From contig CADCEQ010000006.1 of assembly GCA_902800435.1 (NCBI GenBank), positions 9,332 through 73,331 on the forward strand: a DNA stretch of 64,000 nucleotides. Direction: 5' to 3'. How positions within the stretch are numbered: the stretch's first letter is position 1; every line of letters begins with the position of its first letter. Both the position numbers and the translations under genes were made by a program. A model generated the notes under the pieces. The model was not told where the DNA came from. It searched no databases and saw only the letters and a program-made list of their open reading frames with translations. The DNA comes from an uncultured Prevotellaceae bacterium (GTDB taxonomy: Bacteria > Bacteroidota > Bacteroidia > Bacteroidales > Bacteroidaceae). Below, in pieces: positions 45,070 through 54,176 of the stretch.

Positions 45070-46212
45070 ATGAAAAGAAAACTGCTAATCTTCGCGCTTA
45101 CGGTCTTGTCCCTTGCGGGGATGAGAGGACAGCCGTTTACGGTGGCAACGCTCAATGTTGACGGATTGCCAGAGAAGATTCTTTTGATTCCGCTAAACAA
45201 CGACGGCCCGGGCGCGAACGGTACCCCGCGCGCCAGCCAGTATCTGGCCAACAAGGGCTATGACATCATCGGCGTGCAGGAGGACTTCTACTACCACGAC
45301 GAGCTGACCAGATATCTTGACAATCCTTACCACTGGGGGATGGTGCAGCACTTCAACATGGGCAACTTGCCCTGGTTCCATCTCGACTGGCTGACGTTCG
45401 ATACCGACGGCCTCTGCCAGTTCTGGAAGAAGTGCCACTTGCTGCAGAGTGAGGATGCCGTGAAATGGAACGATGCCTATGGGCGTACTGACCATGCCAA
45501 CGATGCCCTCTGCAACAAGGGCTTCCGCCGGCTCGAATTGAAGATGGACGGCGGCCGTCAGATCGTGATCTATAACATGCACATGGACGCCAGCGACGAT
45601 GCCGATGAACTCTCGGGCGCCGATCTTCCTGACAAAATGGCGCGCTGGAACCAGTGGCGGCAGTTGCGCAACTACGTGCTTCCCCGTCTCGATGACCGTC
45701 CCGTCATCGTGATGGGCGACATGAACAGCTACTATACCCGCGACAGCATTCTCTCGCTCTTCATCCGTCCCATCGAGGCAACGGGGCGTTACATTGTCCG
45801 CGACTGCTGGGTGGAGTATAGCCGCCGGGGCCAGTATCCCGCCATCGGCGACGTACAGCTGAATCCGTGGAAGTACGGCTATCAGCAGGGCGAGATGCTC
45901 GACAAGATTCTGTATATTTGTCCGATAAAAGGTCCGCGGCTTGAGCTGCTCGACTACCGCGTGGAGATGGACTACACGTGGGATGACTGCACGCCGTTAG
46001 GCGACCACCGTCCTGTGAAGGCTAGTTTCCGTATTGTTGAGAAGGGCGATGCCAATGGCGACGGCACCATCAACGGTCTCGACGTGGCCTGTGTCGCCCG
46101 CCATATAATTGGCCTGAATCCCACCGACTTCTCCTTATGGGCTGCTGACATCAACGACGACGGTCGTATCGCCATCACCGATGTCACCCGCATCATCAGA
46201 CTCGTGCGTTGA
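45070..46212 (+). CDS. Secreted endonuclease/exonuclease/phosphatase protein with dockerin-like C-terminus
   Basis: A 380-residue protein from ATG 45070, 4 bases after the previous stop. A signal peptide (MKRKLLIFALTVLSLAGMRG) is followed by an EEP domain (about 25-320; TLNVDGLPEK, IIGVQEDF, IYNMHMDAS, VIVMGDMNSYYTR, GDHRPVKASF), resembling sphingomyelinase-type or DNase-type enzymes. The last 56 residues (325-380) are a type I dockerin-like domain with two calcium-loop repeats: GDANGDGTINGLDVACV and ADINDDGRIAITDVTRII. In clostridia such domains join cellulosomes; in Bacteroidetes they are sporadic and their cohesin partners are usually unknown. No cohesin is seen in the window. Confidence 0.9.
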   Translation: MKRKLLIFALTVLSLAGMRGQPFTVATLNVDGLPEKILLIPLNNDGPGANGTPRASQYLANKGYDIIGVQEDFYYHDELTRYLDNPYHWGMVQHFNMGNLPWFHLDWLTFDTDGLCQFWKKCHLLQSEDAVKWNDAYGRTDHANDALCNKGFRRLELKMDGGRQIVIYNMHMDASDDADELSGADLPDKMARWNQWRQLRNYVLPRLDDRPVIVMGDMNSYYTRDSILSLFIRPIEATGRYIVRDCWVEYSRRGQYPAIGDVQLNPWKYGYQQGEMLDKILYICPIKGPRLELLDYRVEMDYTWDDCTPLGDHRPVKASFRIVEKGDANGDGTINGLDVACVARHIIGLNPTDFSLWAADINDDGRIAITDVTRIIRLVR

Positions 46213-46720
46213 CCGCCCTTTTTAGGCTTATAAATGAATAACGGGATAGTTCCTCAGTCGCCTTGGTTGCCAAGGATTTTGCGCATCAGTAGAATAAGGC
46301 TTGGAAAACTTGTTTTTTGATGGCATCGCATTTTAACCTCCCAACCTCCCGTTTTCTTCTGAAATGCCGATGTACAGAGGGCTTGGGGACGGGAGGTGTC
46401 TCGCTGAGACCTCCCGTTGAGGTCCCGTTGAACGTCCCTGATGGGTAACCAACCAGGAGGTGTCACGGGAGGTCAGGAGGGAGAGGTGACGGGAGGTGTG
46501 ACGGGAGGTCTGAGAAGCGCGAAAACCCTTTGTGAATCGAGGTTTCGAACATTCGACGGGAGGTGTCGCAAGGAAGTGATAAATGACGGAGAAAAAGAGC
46601 CAGATGGATGCGCTCGACTAACTCGGCCAGTTAGCAAGACTAACTAGTCGGGTTGAGGGTGCTTACACGCCGGTAAACGTGCCTGTACCCGGCGGTAAAC
46701 GGGGGGAAAGGTGGCAGGTA
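46213..46720. repeat. Gene-free repeat region with ACGGGAGGT copies
   Basis: About 510 bases without a convincing gene. ACGGGAGGT occurs five times directly (46389, 46465, 46489, 46501 and 46556) and twice inverted (46344, 46409). Copies at 46389 and 46409 form a hairpin (46389-46417) with inner arms TCTC/GAGA. A 25-base segment at 46691-46715 matches the complement of 59627-59651 with one mismatch, preceded by a partial copy at 46669-46680. Open frames here are repeat translations (GGVTGG...) without start or composition support. Confidence 0.7.
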
Positions 46721-46764
46721 ACGACGAGGCGGCGCCTCGCAATTGCGAGACGCCGCCTCGTCGT
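46721..46764. repeat. Near-perfect 44-bp palindrome
   Basis: The two 22-base arms (46721-46742 and 46743-46764) are complementary with one mismatch and no loop. The centre is CTCGCAATTGCGAG and the outer part is ACGACGAGGCGGCG. It lies 17 bases after the DUF1846 stop (minus strand) without a T-tract, so it is not a standard terminator. The GAGGCGGCGCCT core is shared with the hairpin at 8708-8741, which suggests a dispersed palindromic element. Confidence 0.8.
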
Positions 46765-46780
46765 CGTGAGGAGGCTCCGC

Positions 46781-48244
46781 CTATTTCTTCTTTACCGGGT
46801 CGCAGGTAAGACCACAGCCAAGCTTCTTGAAAATCTTGCGGTCGACCTCGGAGAGCATCACGGTGGAGTGAATCTGGCAGTCGCGCAACTTGGGCAGCTG
46901 CTCCAGGGCGCGGCTGCAGAGCTCGTCGTGCTCCGACAGGACGCTCAGCGCCACGAGCACCTCGTCGGTATGCAGGCGCGGGTTCTTGGCACCGAGATAT
47001 TCGGTCTTGGTCTTCTGGACAGGCTCTATGAGGCTCTGCGGAATGAGCTTCGTCTCGTGGTCGATGCCCGCCAGGTGCTTCGTGGCATTCAGCAGCAGGG
47101 CGGCGCTGCAGCCGAGCAGGGGTGACGACTTGGCCGTGATGATGGTGCCGTCCTCCAGCTCGATAGCGGCAGCCGTGTGGCCCGTCTCAATCTTGCGCTC
47201 GTAGGCGGCTGTGGTGGTGCGGCGGTAGGCGGTGGTAATCTTCGCCTGGTTGAAGAGCAGGCGAATCTTGTTCACCTCGTTCTCATTGTCGGCACCGTCG
47301 GCCATCTTGTTCGTCGCGTCGTAGAAGCGGCGGATAATCTCGTTGCGGCTCGCATCGCAGCACACCTCGTCGTCGCAGATGCAGAAGCCTACCATGTTAA
47401 CACCCATGTCGGTCGGCGACTTATAGGGATTCTCGCCGTAGATGCCCTCGAAGAGCGCATTCAGCACGGGGAAAATCTCCACGTCGCGGTTGTAGTTGAT
47501 GGCCGTCTTGCCGTAAGCTTCCAGATGGAACGGGTCAATCATGTTGACGTCGTTCAGGTCGGCGGTGGCGGCCTCGTACGCAATGTTCACGGGGTGCTTC
47601 AGCGGGAGGTTCCAGACGGGGAACGTCTCGAACTTGGCATAGCCGGCGCGGATGCCCCGCTTGTTCTCGTTGTAGAGCTGCGAGAGACAGGTGGCCATCT
47701 TGCCGCTGCCCGGACCGGGGGCGGTGACGATGACCAGCGGCCGCTCAGTCTCCACGTAGTCGTTCTTGCCGAAGCCCTCGTCGGAGGCTATCAACTCGAC
47801 GTTGTGGGGGTAGCCGTCGATGGGATAATGAATGTACGACTTGATGCCCATACGCTCCAGACGGTGACGGAACTGGTCGGCAGCATGCTGGCCGTCGTAG
47901 TGGGTGATGACCACCGAGCCCACCATGAAGTCGCGGTTCATAAACTCGTCGCGCAGGCGCAGCACGTCCTCGTCGTAGGTGATGCCAAGGTCGGCGCGAA
48001 TCTTGTTCTTCTCGATGTCCTCGGCACTGACGACGATGATGATTTCAATCGAGTCGCGCAGCTGTCCCAGCATGCGCAGCTTGGAGTCGGGCTTGAAGCC
48101 GGGAAGCACGCGCGAGGCGTGGTGGTCGTCGAAGAGCTTGCCGCCGAGCTCCATGTAGAGCTTGCCGTCGAACTGGGCAATGCGCTCCTTGATGTGCTCC
48201 GACTGAATCTTCAGGTATTTGTCGTTGTCGAATCCTATTTTCAT
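46781..48244 (-). CDS. DUF1846 family protein
   Basis: A 487-residue cytosolic protein, the usual length for DUF1846. Recognisable stretches are GFDNDKYLKIQSEHIKERI, LYMELGGKLFDDHHASRVLP, GSVVITHYDGQ, VTAPGPGSGKMATCLSQLYN and PVNIAYEAATADLNDVNMID. The GPGSGKMATCLSQ segment looks like a P-loop-like nucleotide-binding turn. Structures of the family exist but the substrate is not established; ATP-dependent acid-CoA or nucleotide chemistry has been suggested for relatives. The start lies right at MKIGFDNDKY. It is preceded by a palindromic intergenic repeat that separates it from the MFS gene. Confidence 0.9.
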   Translation of the reverse strand: MKIGFDNDKYLKIQSEHIKERIAQFDGKLYMELGGKLFDDHHASRVLPGFKPDSKLRMLGQLRDSIEIIIVVSAEDIEKNKIRADLGITYDEDVLRLRDEFMNRDFMVGSVVITHYDGQHAADQFRHRLERMGIKSYIHYPIDGYPHNVELIASDEGFGKNDYVETERPLVIVTAPGPGSGKMATCLSQLYNENKRGIRAGYAKFETFPVWNLPLKHPVNIAYEAATADLNDVNMIDPFHLEAYGKTAINYNRDVEIFPVLNALFEGIYGENPYKSPTDMGVNMVGFCICDDEVCCDASRNEIIRRFYDATNKMADGADNENEVNKIRLLFNQAKITTAYRRTTTAAYERKIETGHTAAAIELEDGTIITAKSSPLLGCSAALLLNATKHLAGIDHETKLIPQSLIEPVQKTKTEYLGAKNPRLHTDEVLVALSVLSEHDELCSRALEQLPKLRDCQIHSTVMLSEVDRKIFKKLGCGLTCDPVKKK

Positions 48245-48266
48245 CCTATTTATGTGGTTTTTATTT

Positions 48267-48349
48267 CCCCTCCTGAGTTAGGAGGGATTAGGGGAGGTCT
48301 GAACAAACGTCTCTTCAGACCCCCACTAACTCCCCCTAACTCAGGGGGA
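48267..48349. repeat. Intergenic palindromic repeat of the PPLTPPNSGGE type
   Basis: An imperfect inverted repeat of about 36-base arms: the left arm begins CCCCTCCTGAGTTAGGAGGG and the right arm ends CCCCCTAACTCAGGGGGAG, with a loop around CAAACGTCTC. Translated, it gives the phrase PPLTPPNSGGE, seen again and again in Bacteroidetes intergenic repeats. It sits between the MFS and DUF1846 genes, both on the minus strand, and may act as a processing or termination hairpin. Confidence 0.8.
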
Positions 48350-48356
48350 GAAAAGG

Positions 48357-49979
48357 TTACTCCGTAATATTAGGAAGTTCCAGACCGATGCCTTTCTTCT
48401 TGTCGACGACCTTCAGCACGAGACCCAGCAGGAGGGCGGCCACACCAAGGCAGGCCAGCATTACGAGCGGGGCGGTATAGTCAAACTGCGTGGGGTCGGT
48501 CACGCCTGGGTTGGTGGCGTCGAGCACCTTGCCGATGAGCAGCGGGAACAGCCATAGACCGATGTTCTGAATCCAGAATATCAGGGCGTAGGCCGAACCG
48601 ATGACCTTCTGGTCGACAAGCTTGGGCACCGAGGGCCACAGCGAGGCAGGCACCAGCGAGAACGAGGAGCCAAGCACGAGGATGGTGACGTAGGCGATGA
48701 CGATGCCGCCGACAGCCGAACCCTTGAACAGGGGCAGGATGAAGGCAAACGTCAGGTGGCAGCCGATGAGCAGCAGCGAGCCGAGCACGAGCATCGAGGC
48801 GGCCTTGCCCTTATGGTCGACGTAGGAGCCGAGAATCGGGGTAATCAGCACGGCCAGCAGCGGGAACACGGCGAAGATGGATTCAGCCGACTGGCGCATA
48901 TAGCCCATGTAGCAGTAGCCGATGAGCGACAGGATGCTGAGACCAAGCAGACCGTACTTCAGGTTGGCCTTCTTCTGGAAGTTGCTGGCGAAGCCGGCGG
49001 CTGCCACGATGAGCATGATGACATACTGAACGATGGTGACGTCGGGCTGTGCCCAGAACGAGTCGGCGGCGGGCGGCGTGAGCGTCAGGTTGCACTGCAG
49101 CATGTTGACGGCGTACTTCTGGAAGGGGAAGATGGCCGAGTAGTAGAGCACGCAGAGCAGGGCGACGAGCCAGAAGCCTGAGTCGCTGAGAATCTTGCCG
49201 ATATCGCTGACCTTGAACGGGTCGTCCTTCTCTTCGGCCTCGCCCGTCTGTGCGTCGAGCTTGCGGTCCATGAAGAAGTAAACGATGGTCATGATGAGGG
49301 CGATGCACATGAGCACCACGCCGAAGGCCACCGAGCGGGTGACGCTGACATGACCGCCGAGGCGGGCGAAGAAGGGCGAGAAGATCATGCAGGTGGCAAC
49401 GCCGAGGCGGGCCAGAGCCATCTCAGAGCCCATGGCCAGTGCCATCTCGCGGCCCTTGAACCACTTCACGATTCCGCGTGAAACGGTGATGCCGGCCATC
49501 TCGCAGCCGCAGCCGAAGATCATGAAGCCGCAGGCGGCAAACTTAGCCGAGGCGGGCATGCCCTCATAGAAGGGCGAGACGCCGAGCTCGTCGAAGAGCG
49601 GGATGTAGTTGAGGTTGTTGGTAAACCACGTTTCCAGTCCGCTGCCCATGAACGACTCACTGACGGCGTACCATTTGATGACGGCGCCGATGAGCATGAC
49701 GGCTGCCGAGAGCACGGCGGTGAAGCGGACGCCCATCTTGTCGAGGATGATGCCGGCGAAGATGAGGAAGAATGCGAACACGTTGAGGAACACCTCAGAG
49801 CCTTGCATCGTGCCGAAGGCCGTAGAGTCCCAGCCTCGGGTCTCCTGCATCAGGTCCTTGATGGGCGAGAGGATGTCCATGAAGATGTAGCTGCAGAACA
49901 TGGCCAGCGCCAGGAGCAGCAGGGCGGTCCAGCGCATGGCGGCGCTGTCGCGAAGGGTCTTTTGAATTGTTGTTGCCAT
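48357..49979 (-). CDS. MFS transporter
   Basis: A 540-residue protein with about 12 membrane helices. The N-terminal half has MRWTALLLLALAMFCSYIFM, GTMQGSEVFLNVFAFFLIFA and GIILDKMGVRFTA (the MFS motif A-like GxxxDKxGxR). A second cluster is GITVSRGIVKWFKGREMALAM. The C-terminal half has PILGSYVDHKGKAASMLVLG. It resembles Bacteroidetes MFS proteins of the nitrate/hexose-phosphate-like group, but the substrate is not readable. The start is after a tract of TTCGTTA repeats; the S9 peptidase gene is 49 bases upstream on the same strand. Confidence 0.88.
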   Translation of the reverse strand: MATTIQKTLRDSAAMRWTALLLLALAMFCSYIFMDILSPIKDLMQETRGWDSTAFGTMQGSEVFLNVFAFFLIFAGIILDKMGVRFTAVLSAAVMLIGAVIKWYAVSESFMGSGLETWFTNNLNYIPLFDELGVSPFYEGMPASAKFAACGFMIFGCGCEMAGITVSRGIVKWFKGREMALAMGSEMALARLGVATCMIFSPFFARLGGHVSVTRSVAFGVVLMCIALIMTIVYFFMDRKLDAQTGEAEEKDDPFKVSDIGKILSDSGFWLVALLCVLYYSAIFPFQKYAVNMLQCNLTLTPPAADSFWAQPDVTIVQYVIMLIVAAAGFASNFQKKANLKYGLLGLSILSLIGYCYMGYMRQSAESIFAVFPLLAVLITPILGSYVDHKGKAASMLVLGSLLLIGCHLTFAFILPLFKGSAVGGIVIAYVTILVLGSSFSLVPASLWPSVPKLVDQKVIGSAYALIFWIQNIGLWLFPLLIGKVLDATNPGVTDPTQFDYTAPLVMLACLGVAALLLGLVLKVVDKKKGIGLELPNITE

Positions 49980-50028
49980 TTTCGTTATTTCGTTATTTCG
50001 TTTTTCCGATGTTTCGATGTTTCGAGGA

Positions 50029-52254
50029 TTACTTCAGCCACTTGGCCAGCCACTCGAAGTAGGTGCGCTGCCAGAGGATGCCGTTCTGGGGCTTCAGCAC
50101 CCAGTGGTTCTCGTCGGGGAAGATGAGCAGCTCGGCCTCGATACCGCGCATGCGGGCGGCGTTGAAGGCCGACATACCCTGCGTGGCGTTGATGCGGTAG
50201 TCCTTCTCGCCGTGAATGCAGAGGATGGGCGTGTCCCACTTGTCGACAAAGCGGTGGGGCGAGTTCTCGTAGGTCTTGCGGGCGTTGGCAGTCTGGTCCT
50301 TGTTCCAAGGCGCATCGTCGTACTCCCAGTTCGAGAACCAGTTCTCCTCAGTCTCCGTGTACATGGCCTCAAGGTTGAAAGCGCCGTCGTGGGCGATGAA
50401 GCACTTGAATCGCTTGTCGTGGTGGCCGGCGAGGTAGTAGACAGAGAAACCGCCAAACGAGGCACCTACGGCTCCCATGCGGTCCTTGTCGACATACGGC
50501 AGGTTCTGGGCGGCATCGTCGATGGCCGTCAGGTAGTCCTTCATGCACTGGCCCGTCCAGTCGCCCGAGATTTCCTCAAGCCACTCCTGACCGAAGCCGG
50601 GCAGACCGCGACGGTTCGGGGCGATGATGACGTAGCCCTGCGAGGCCATGATGAAGAAGTTCCAGCGGTAGCTCCAGAACTGCGAGACGGGACTTTGCGG
50701 ACCTCCTTCGCAGAAGAGCAGGGTGGGGTACTTCTTGTTGGGATCGAAGTGTGGCGGCTGGATAATCCAGTAGAGCATTTGTTTGCCATCGGTAGTCGTC
50801 ACCCAGCGCTGGTCGACAGAGGGCTTGCCTAACTGGTCGAGAATCTCCTTGTTAACATTGGTAATCTGCGTTGCAATGGCGCAGTTGCCGTCCTCGTCGT
50901 ATTCCTTGATGTTGGGATCGACGGCATAGAGGTCGGCGGGTGCCAGGAAGCTGTGACGCTCCATCAGTAGGTGCTTGCCGTCGCCAAGGAGCTGGAGCGA
51001 GCCCCAGTCGGCCCACTCGTTAGTGAGCTGCATCACCTCACCCTCGAGGTTGGTGCAGTAGAGGTTCTCCGTTCCGTGCCACACACCAATGAAGTATAGA
51101 GTCTTTGAGTCTGGCACCCAGCAGAAGTCGTCGACATTGGAGTCGAACGACTCGGTGATGTAGGTCTTGGTTCTCTCCTTCAGGTCGTAGATGCAGAGTC
51201 GGTTGCGGTCGGCCTCGTAGCCGTCGCGCTCCATCGAGAGCCAGGCTACGTAGCGGCCGTCGGGCGAGAATTTCGGGTTGGTGTCGTAGCCCACGTTCAT
51301 GTCCTTCAGGTTCGTGTTGACGAACTGGTTCTTGAGCGTCTTCGTGGGGTCGAGCAAGTTGTCAATCTCGTAAGGAACTGTGCCATCGGACACCACGCCC
51401 CACTCGTTGTTCTTGCAAAGGTTCCAGGTTTTGTCCATGTCGCCGCTCTCTGCGTCGTAGAGGAAGATGTCTGAATCGGTCGAGACGCTGTAAGACAGTC
51501 CAGTCTTGCAACGACAGGTGAAGGCGATGCTCTTGGAATCGGGACTCCAGGCCAACTGCTCCATGCCGCCGAAGGGCTCCATGGGGCACTCGTAAGGCTC
51601 GCCCTCGAGGATGTCCTTACCCTCGTTGGCAATGACGAAATCATCGTCCACCGAGAAGACGAAGGGGTGCTGAATGCTCTCTACGTAGTGGTCCCAGTGG
51701 CGGTACATCAGGTCGGTAATCTTACGGCCTGTGGCCTTGGGCAGGTCTTCGGGGTTCTTCTGGATAATCTCGTTGAAGGGGATGCTCTGCAGGATGATGA
51801 CCTTCTTTCGGTCGGGCGAGAACATGAAGCCCTCCACCTTGCCGTCGGTCTCCGAGAGCTGCTTCCGACTGCCGCCGTCGAGGTTCATCTTCCAAACCTC
51901 GCCGCCACGCATGAAGGCGATGGTCTCGCTGTCGAGCCACTGGGCGTCGGTCTCGTTGTCGGCGTCGGTGGTCAGCTGGCGCTGCTCGGTGCCGTCGGCG
52001 TTCATCATCCAGAGCACTTGGTGGCTCTTGTTCTCGGCAACGCTGTAATAGCCTGTCTGATAAACGATGTGCTGGCCGTCGGGCGAAGCCTGATAGCCGG
52101 CAATGCGGCTCATGGCCCACAGAGCCTCGGGCGTCATCTGGTCGTTCTCCAGCTTGACGGTCTGCTTCTCGATGTTCACTTTGTCGCCGTCTTTCTGCGT
52201 GCTGCATGCCGTCAGCATCAGGGCGGCCGTTGCTATGGTCATAATCTTTCTCAT
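50029..52254 (-). CDS. S9-family prolyl-oligopeptidase-like peptidase, lipoprotein
   Basis: A 741-residue protein from ATG 52254. The N-terminus MRKIMTIATAALMLTACSTQ is a lipobox (LTAC), so it is a lipoprotein. The frame continues upstream into yidC without a credible start. The beta-propeller (about 50-450) is built of WD-like blades such as GYQASPDGQHIVYQ, LAWSPDSKSIAFTC and KFSPDGRYVAWLS. The alpha/beta-hydrolase domain (about 490-741) has Ser599 in GASFGG, the Asp in GEKDYRINA and the His in ENHWVL. Bacteroidales dipeptidyl peptidases of this family trim peptides in the periplasm, supplying the POT transporter type. It begins 10 bases before the yidC stop. Confidence 0.93.
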   Translation of the reverse strand: MRKIMTIATAALMLTACSTQKDGDKVNIEKQTVKLENDQMTPEALWAMSRIAGYQASPDGQHIVYQTGYYSVAENKSHQVLWMMNADGTEQRQLTTDADNETDAQWLDSETIAFMRGGEVWKMNLDGGSRKQLSETDGKVEGFMFSPDRKKVIILQSIPFNEIIQKNPEDLPKATGRKITDLMYRHWDHYVESIQHPFVFSVDDDFVIANEGKDILEGEPYECPMEPFGGMEQLAWSPDSKSIAFTCRCKTGLSYSVSTDSDIFLYDAESGDMDKTWNLCKNNEWGVVSDGTVPYEIDNLLDPTKTLKNQFVNTNLKDMNVGYDTNPKFSPDGRYVAWLSMERDGYEADRNRLCIYDLKERTKTYITESFDSNVDDFCWVPDSKTLYFIGVWHGTENLYCTNLEGEVMQLTNEWADWGSLQLLGDGKHLLMERHSFLAPADLYAVDPNIKEYDEDGNCAIATQITNVNKEILDQLGKPSVDQRWVTTTDGKQMLYWIIQPPHFDPNKKYPTLLFCEGGPQSPVSQFWSYRWNFFIMASQGYVIIAPNRRGLPGFGQEWLEEISGDWTGQCMKDYLTAIDDAAQNLPYVDKDRMGAVGASFGGFSVYYLAGHHDKRFKCFIAHDGAFNLEAMYTETEENWFSNWEYDDAPWNKDQTANARKTYENSPHRFVDKWDTPILCIHGEKDYRINATQGMSAFNAARMRGIEAELLIFPDENHWVLKPQNGILWQRTYFEWLAKWLK

Positions 52255-52264
52255 ATCTTTAGCT

Positions 52265-54136
52265 TTATTTTTGGCGTTGGCGCTGCAGTTCCTCGGCCTG
52301 CTTCTGCATGGCTTCGAGGCGGGCGGCGAGGCCGCTCTTTTTCTTCGGGTTGTTCTTATTCTCCTTGTAGCGTGCTTCGAGGATGGCCAACAGTTTCTCG
52401 TCGTTGGTGGTCTTGCGGAGCACAAACATGATGATTGACGAGAAGAACAGCGAGATGAAGTAGTAGAAGTTCAGACCGCTGGAGTAGTCGTTGAACATGA
52501 AGAAGAACATCAGCGGCATCAAGTACATCATCCACTGCATCATCTTCATTTGCTCAGCCTGCGCGCCCACCATCTGGTCTTTCTGCTGGCGCATGGTGAA
52601 CCACGAATAGAGAATGTTGGAGCCGCAGAACAGCAGGCACGACAGCGACAAGTGGTCGCCAATGCCCCAGATGTGGCTGCTCCACGAGACGATGGGGTCG
52701 TAGGTGGCCAGGTCCTCCATCCAGAGGAACGACTGTCCGCGCAACTGGATGGCATTAGGCACAAACCAGAACATGGCTATCCAGATGGGCATTTGGATGA
52801 GCATGGGCAGACAGCCAGAAAGCGGCGAAACGCCGTACTGTGAGTACATTTGCATCATGGCCTGCTGCTTCTTCATTTGGTCCTCGGGCTTGTCATACTG
52901 CTTAGTAGCCTCCTCGAACTTCGGCTTCAGCACGCGCATCTTGGCCGACGACATGTAGCTCTTCTTGACCATCGGGAAGGTGATGGCCTTGAGAATAAGG
53001 GTGATAAGGATGAGCACGATACCCATCGGGAATCCCCATGAGGCGAGCCAGTCGAAGACGTAGAGGGTGAACCAGCGGTTGATGAGGCGGAAGAGCCACC
53101 ATCCGAGGTTGACGAGCTGTTCGAGGTCGAGGCCCTTGCCGAAAAGGCTCTGCTTCTCGACGTCCTGGATGAGGCGGAAATCGTTAGGACCAATATACAT
53201 CTCAAACTCTGATGGCTTCTGGCCAGTGGGGTCGAAGGCGGTCTTCAGGCGGGCGTCGAACTGCTTCAGGTAGCCCGACTCCTTCTGGTCCTGCACGCTG
53301 CTGAGCTGGGCACCGCCGGCGAAGTTGTCCTTTGAAACGAGGGCCACGCTGAAGAACTGGTTGCGGAATGCCACCCAGTCGAGCTGTTCGTCGATGGTCT
53401 CGCGCTTGTCGGCAGTCTCCGACAGGTTGTCGGTCGAGCCGTCGTTGGCCTCCTTGTAGAAGAGTCCGGTGTAGCGGTTCTCAAAGTAAAAACCCTTTTC
53501 CTGCTGGCGGCTGTGGTCACTCCACTCGATGTCCATCTCCTTGTAGGTGGGGGCGAAGATGCCGCTCAGGCCGTTGGCCGTCAGCGAGAAGTGCAGTAGG
53601 TGATCGGGACCGAGACGGTAGTCGAGCACGATGCTGCCGCCGCCCGTGGCCTGTGCGGTCATGGTGACGGTCGAGTCGCTCTGATTCGACGGCGTGAAGT
53701 AGAGGTCTTGGGTAATGATGTTGTCCTGCTTGCCAGCCAGCAGGAAGTTCATTTGCTGGTCTTTCTCGTTGAATAGCGTGACGTCGTGATTGCCGTCCTT
53801 GTCGGCAAAGCCCTTGACGACGGCCTTCGACAGTGTGCCGCCTTTGGTCGAGAAGGTCAACTCCACCTTATTATTTTTTAGAACGACCTGGTTGTTCTGT
53901 CCGCTGAGAGCTGAGAAGAACAGACTTGTCGAGTCGTTGCGGGCTGCCTCTTCGGCCTGAGCCTTGCGGGCGGCTTCTTGGGCCTGCTGCTTCTTGGCTT
54001 TTTCCTGATTGACGACGGCGATGCTGTCTTCCTTGCGCATGGCCTCTATCTGCTCGGCTGAAGGCTGGTTGTACCAGCTGAAGCCGATGAGCACAAGGCC
54101 GATAAGTATGAATCCGATGACGGTGTCTCTGTTCAT
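52265..54136 (-). CDS. yidC: Membrane protein insertase YidC
   Basis: A 623-residue insertase of the Oxa1/YidC/Alb3 family with the long Gram-negative periplasmic domain. TM1 is MNRDTVIGFILIGLVLIGFS, the beta-supersandwich domain lies at about 75-350, and the conserved core follows: GFPMGIVLILITLILKAITFPMV, MQMYSQYGVSPLSGCLPMLI, IAMFWFVPNAIQLRG and MMYLMPLMFFFMF. The tail (about 585-623) is basic, KENKNNPKKKS..., as in Bacteroidetes. It inserts membrane proteins with or without SecYEG. A promoter (TACCTTTG at 54177-54184, minus strand) lies about 40 bases upstream. Confidence 0.96.
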   Translation of the reverse strand: MNRDTVIGFILIGLVLIGFSWYNQPSAEQIEAMRKEDSIAVVNQEKAKKQQAQEAARKAQAEEAARNDSTSLFFSALSGQNNQVVLKNNKVELTFSTKGGTLSKAVVKGFADKDGNHDVTLFNEKDQQMNFLLAGKQDNIITQDLYFTPSNQSDSTVTMTAQATGGGSIVLDYRLGPDHLLHFSLTANGLSGIFAPTYKEMDIEWSDHSRQQEKGFYFENRYTGLFYKEANDGSTDNLSETADKRETIDEQLDWVAFRNQFFSVALVSKDNFAGGAQLSSVQDQKESGYLKQFDARLKTAFDPTGQKPSEFEMYIGPNDFRLIQDVEKQSLFGKGLDLEQLVNLGWWLFRLINRWFTLYVFDWLASWGFPMGIVLILITLILKAITFPMVKKSYMSSAKMRVLKPKFEEATKQYDKPEDQMKKQQAMMQMYSQYGVSPLSGCLPMLIQMPIWIAMFWFVPNAIQLRGQSFLWMEDLATYDPIVSWSSHIWGIGDHLSLSCLLFCGSNILYSWFTMRQQKDQMVGAQAEQMKMMQWMMYLMPLMFFFMFNDYSSGLNFYYFISLFFSSIIMFVLRKTTNDEKLLAILEARYKENKNNPKKKSGLAARLEAMQKQAEELQRQRQK

Positions 54137-54176
54137 TTTATTTGTTCTTTAATGTTTTCAATTCACAATCAAGGTG

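Noticed and set aside
46254..46647. Two small open frames in the 46.2-46.8 kb gap, including one with GGVTGG repeats
   Set aside because: They are made of the ACGGGAGGT repeats, with no start support, no homology I recognise and unlike codon composition.
47177..48367. Long plus-strand open frame of 396 codons antisense to the DUF1846 gene
   Set aside because: It is a shadow of the high-GC codon use of the minus-strand gene and has no domain; similar frames occur opposite recQ, mutA and aspS.
52255..52425. A 57-codon N-terminal extension of the S9 peptidase
   Set aside because: It lies inside yidC and lacks a signal peptide, while ATG 52254 gives a perfect lipobox.
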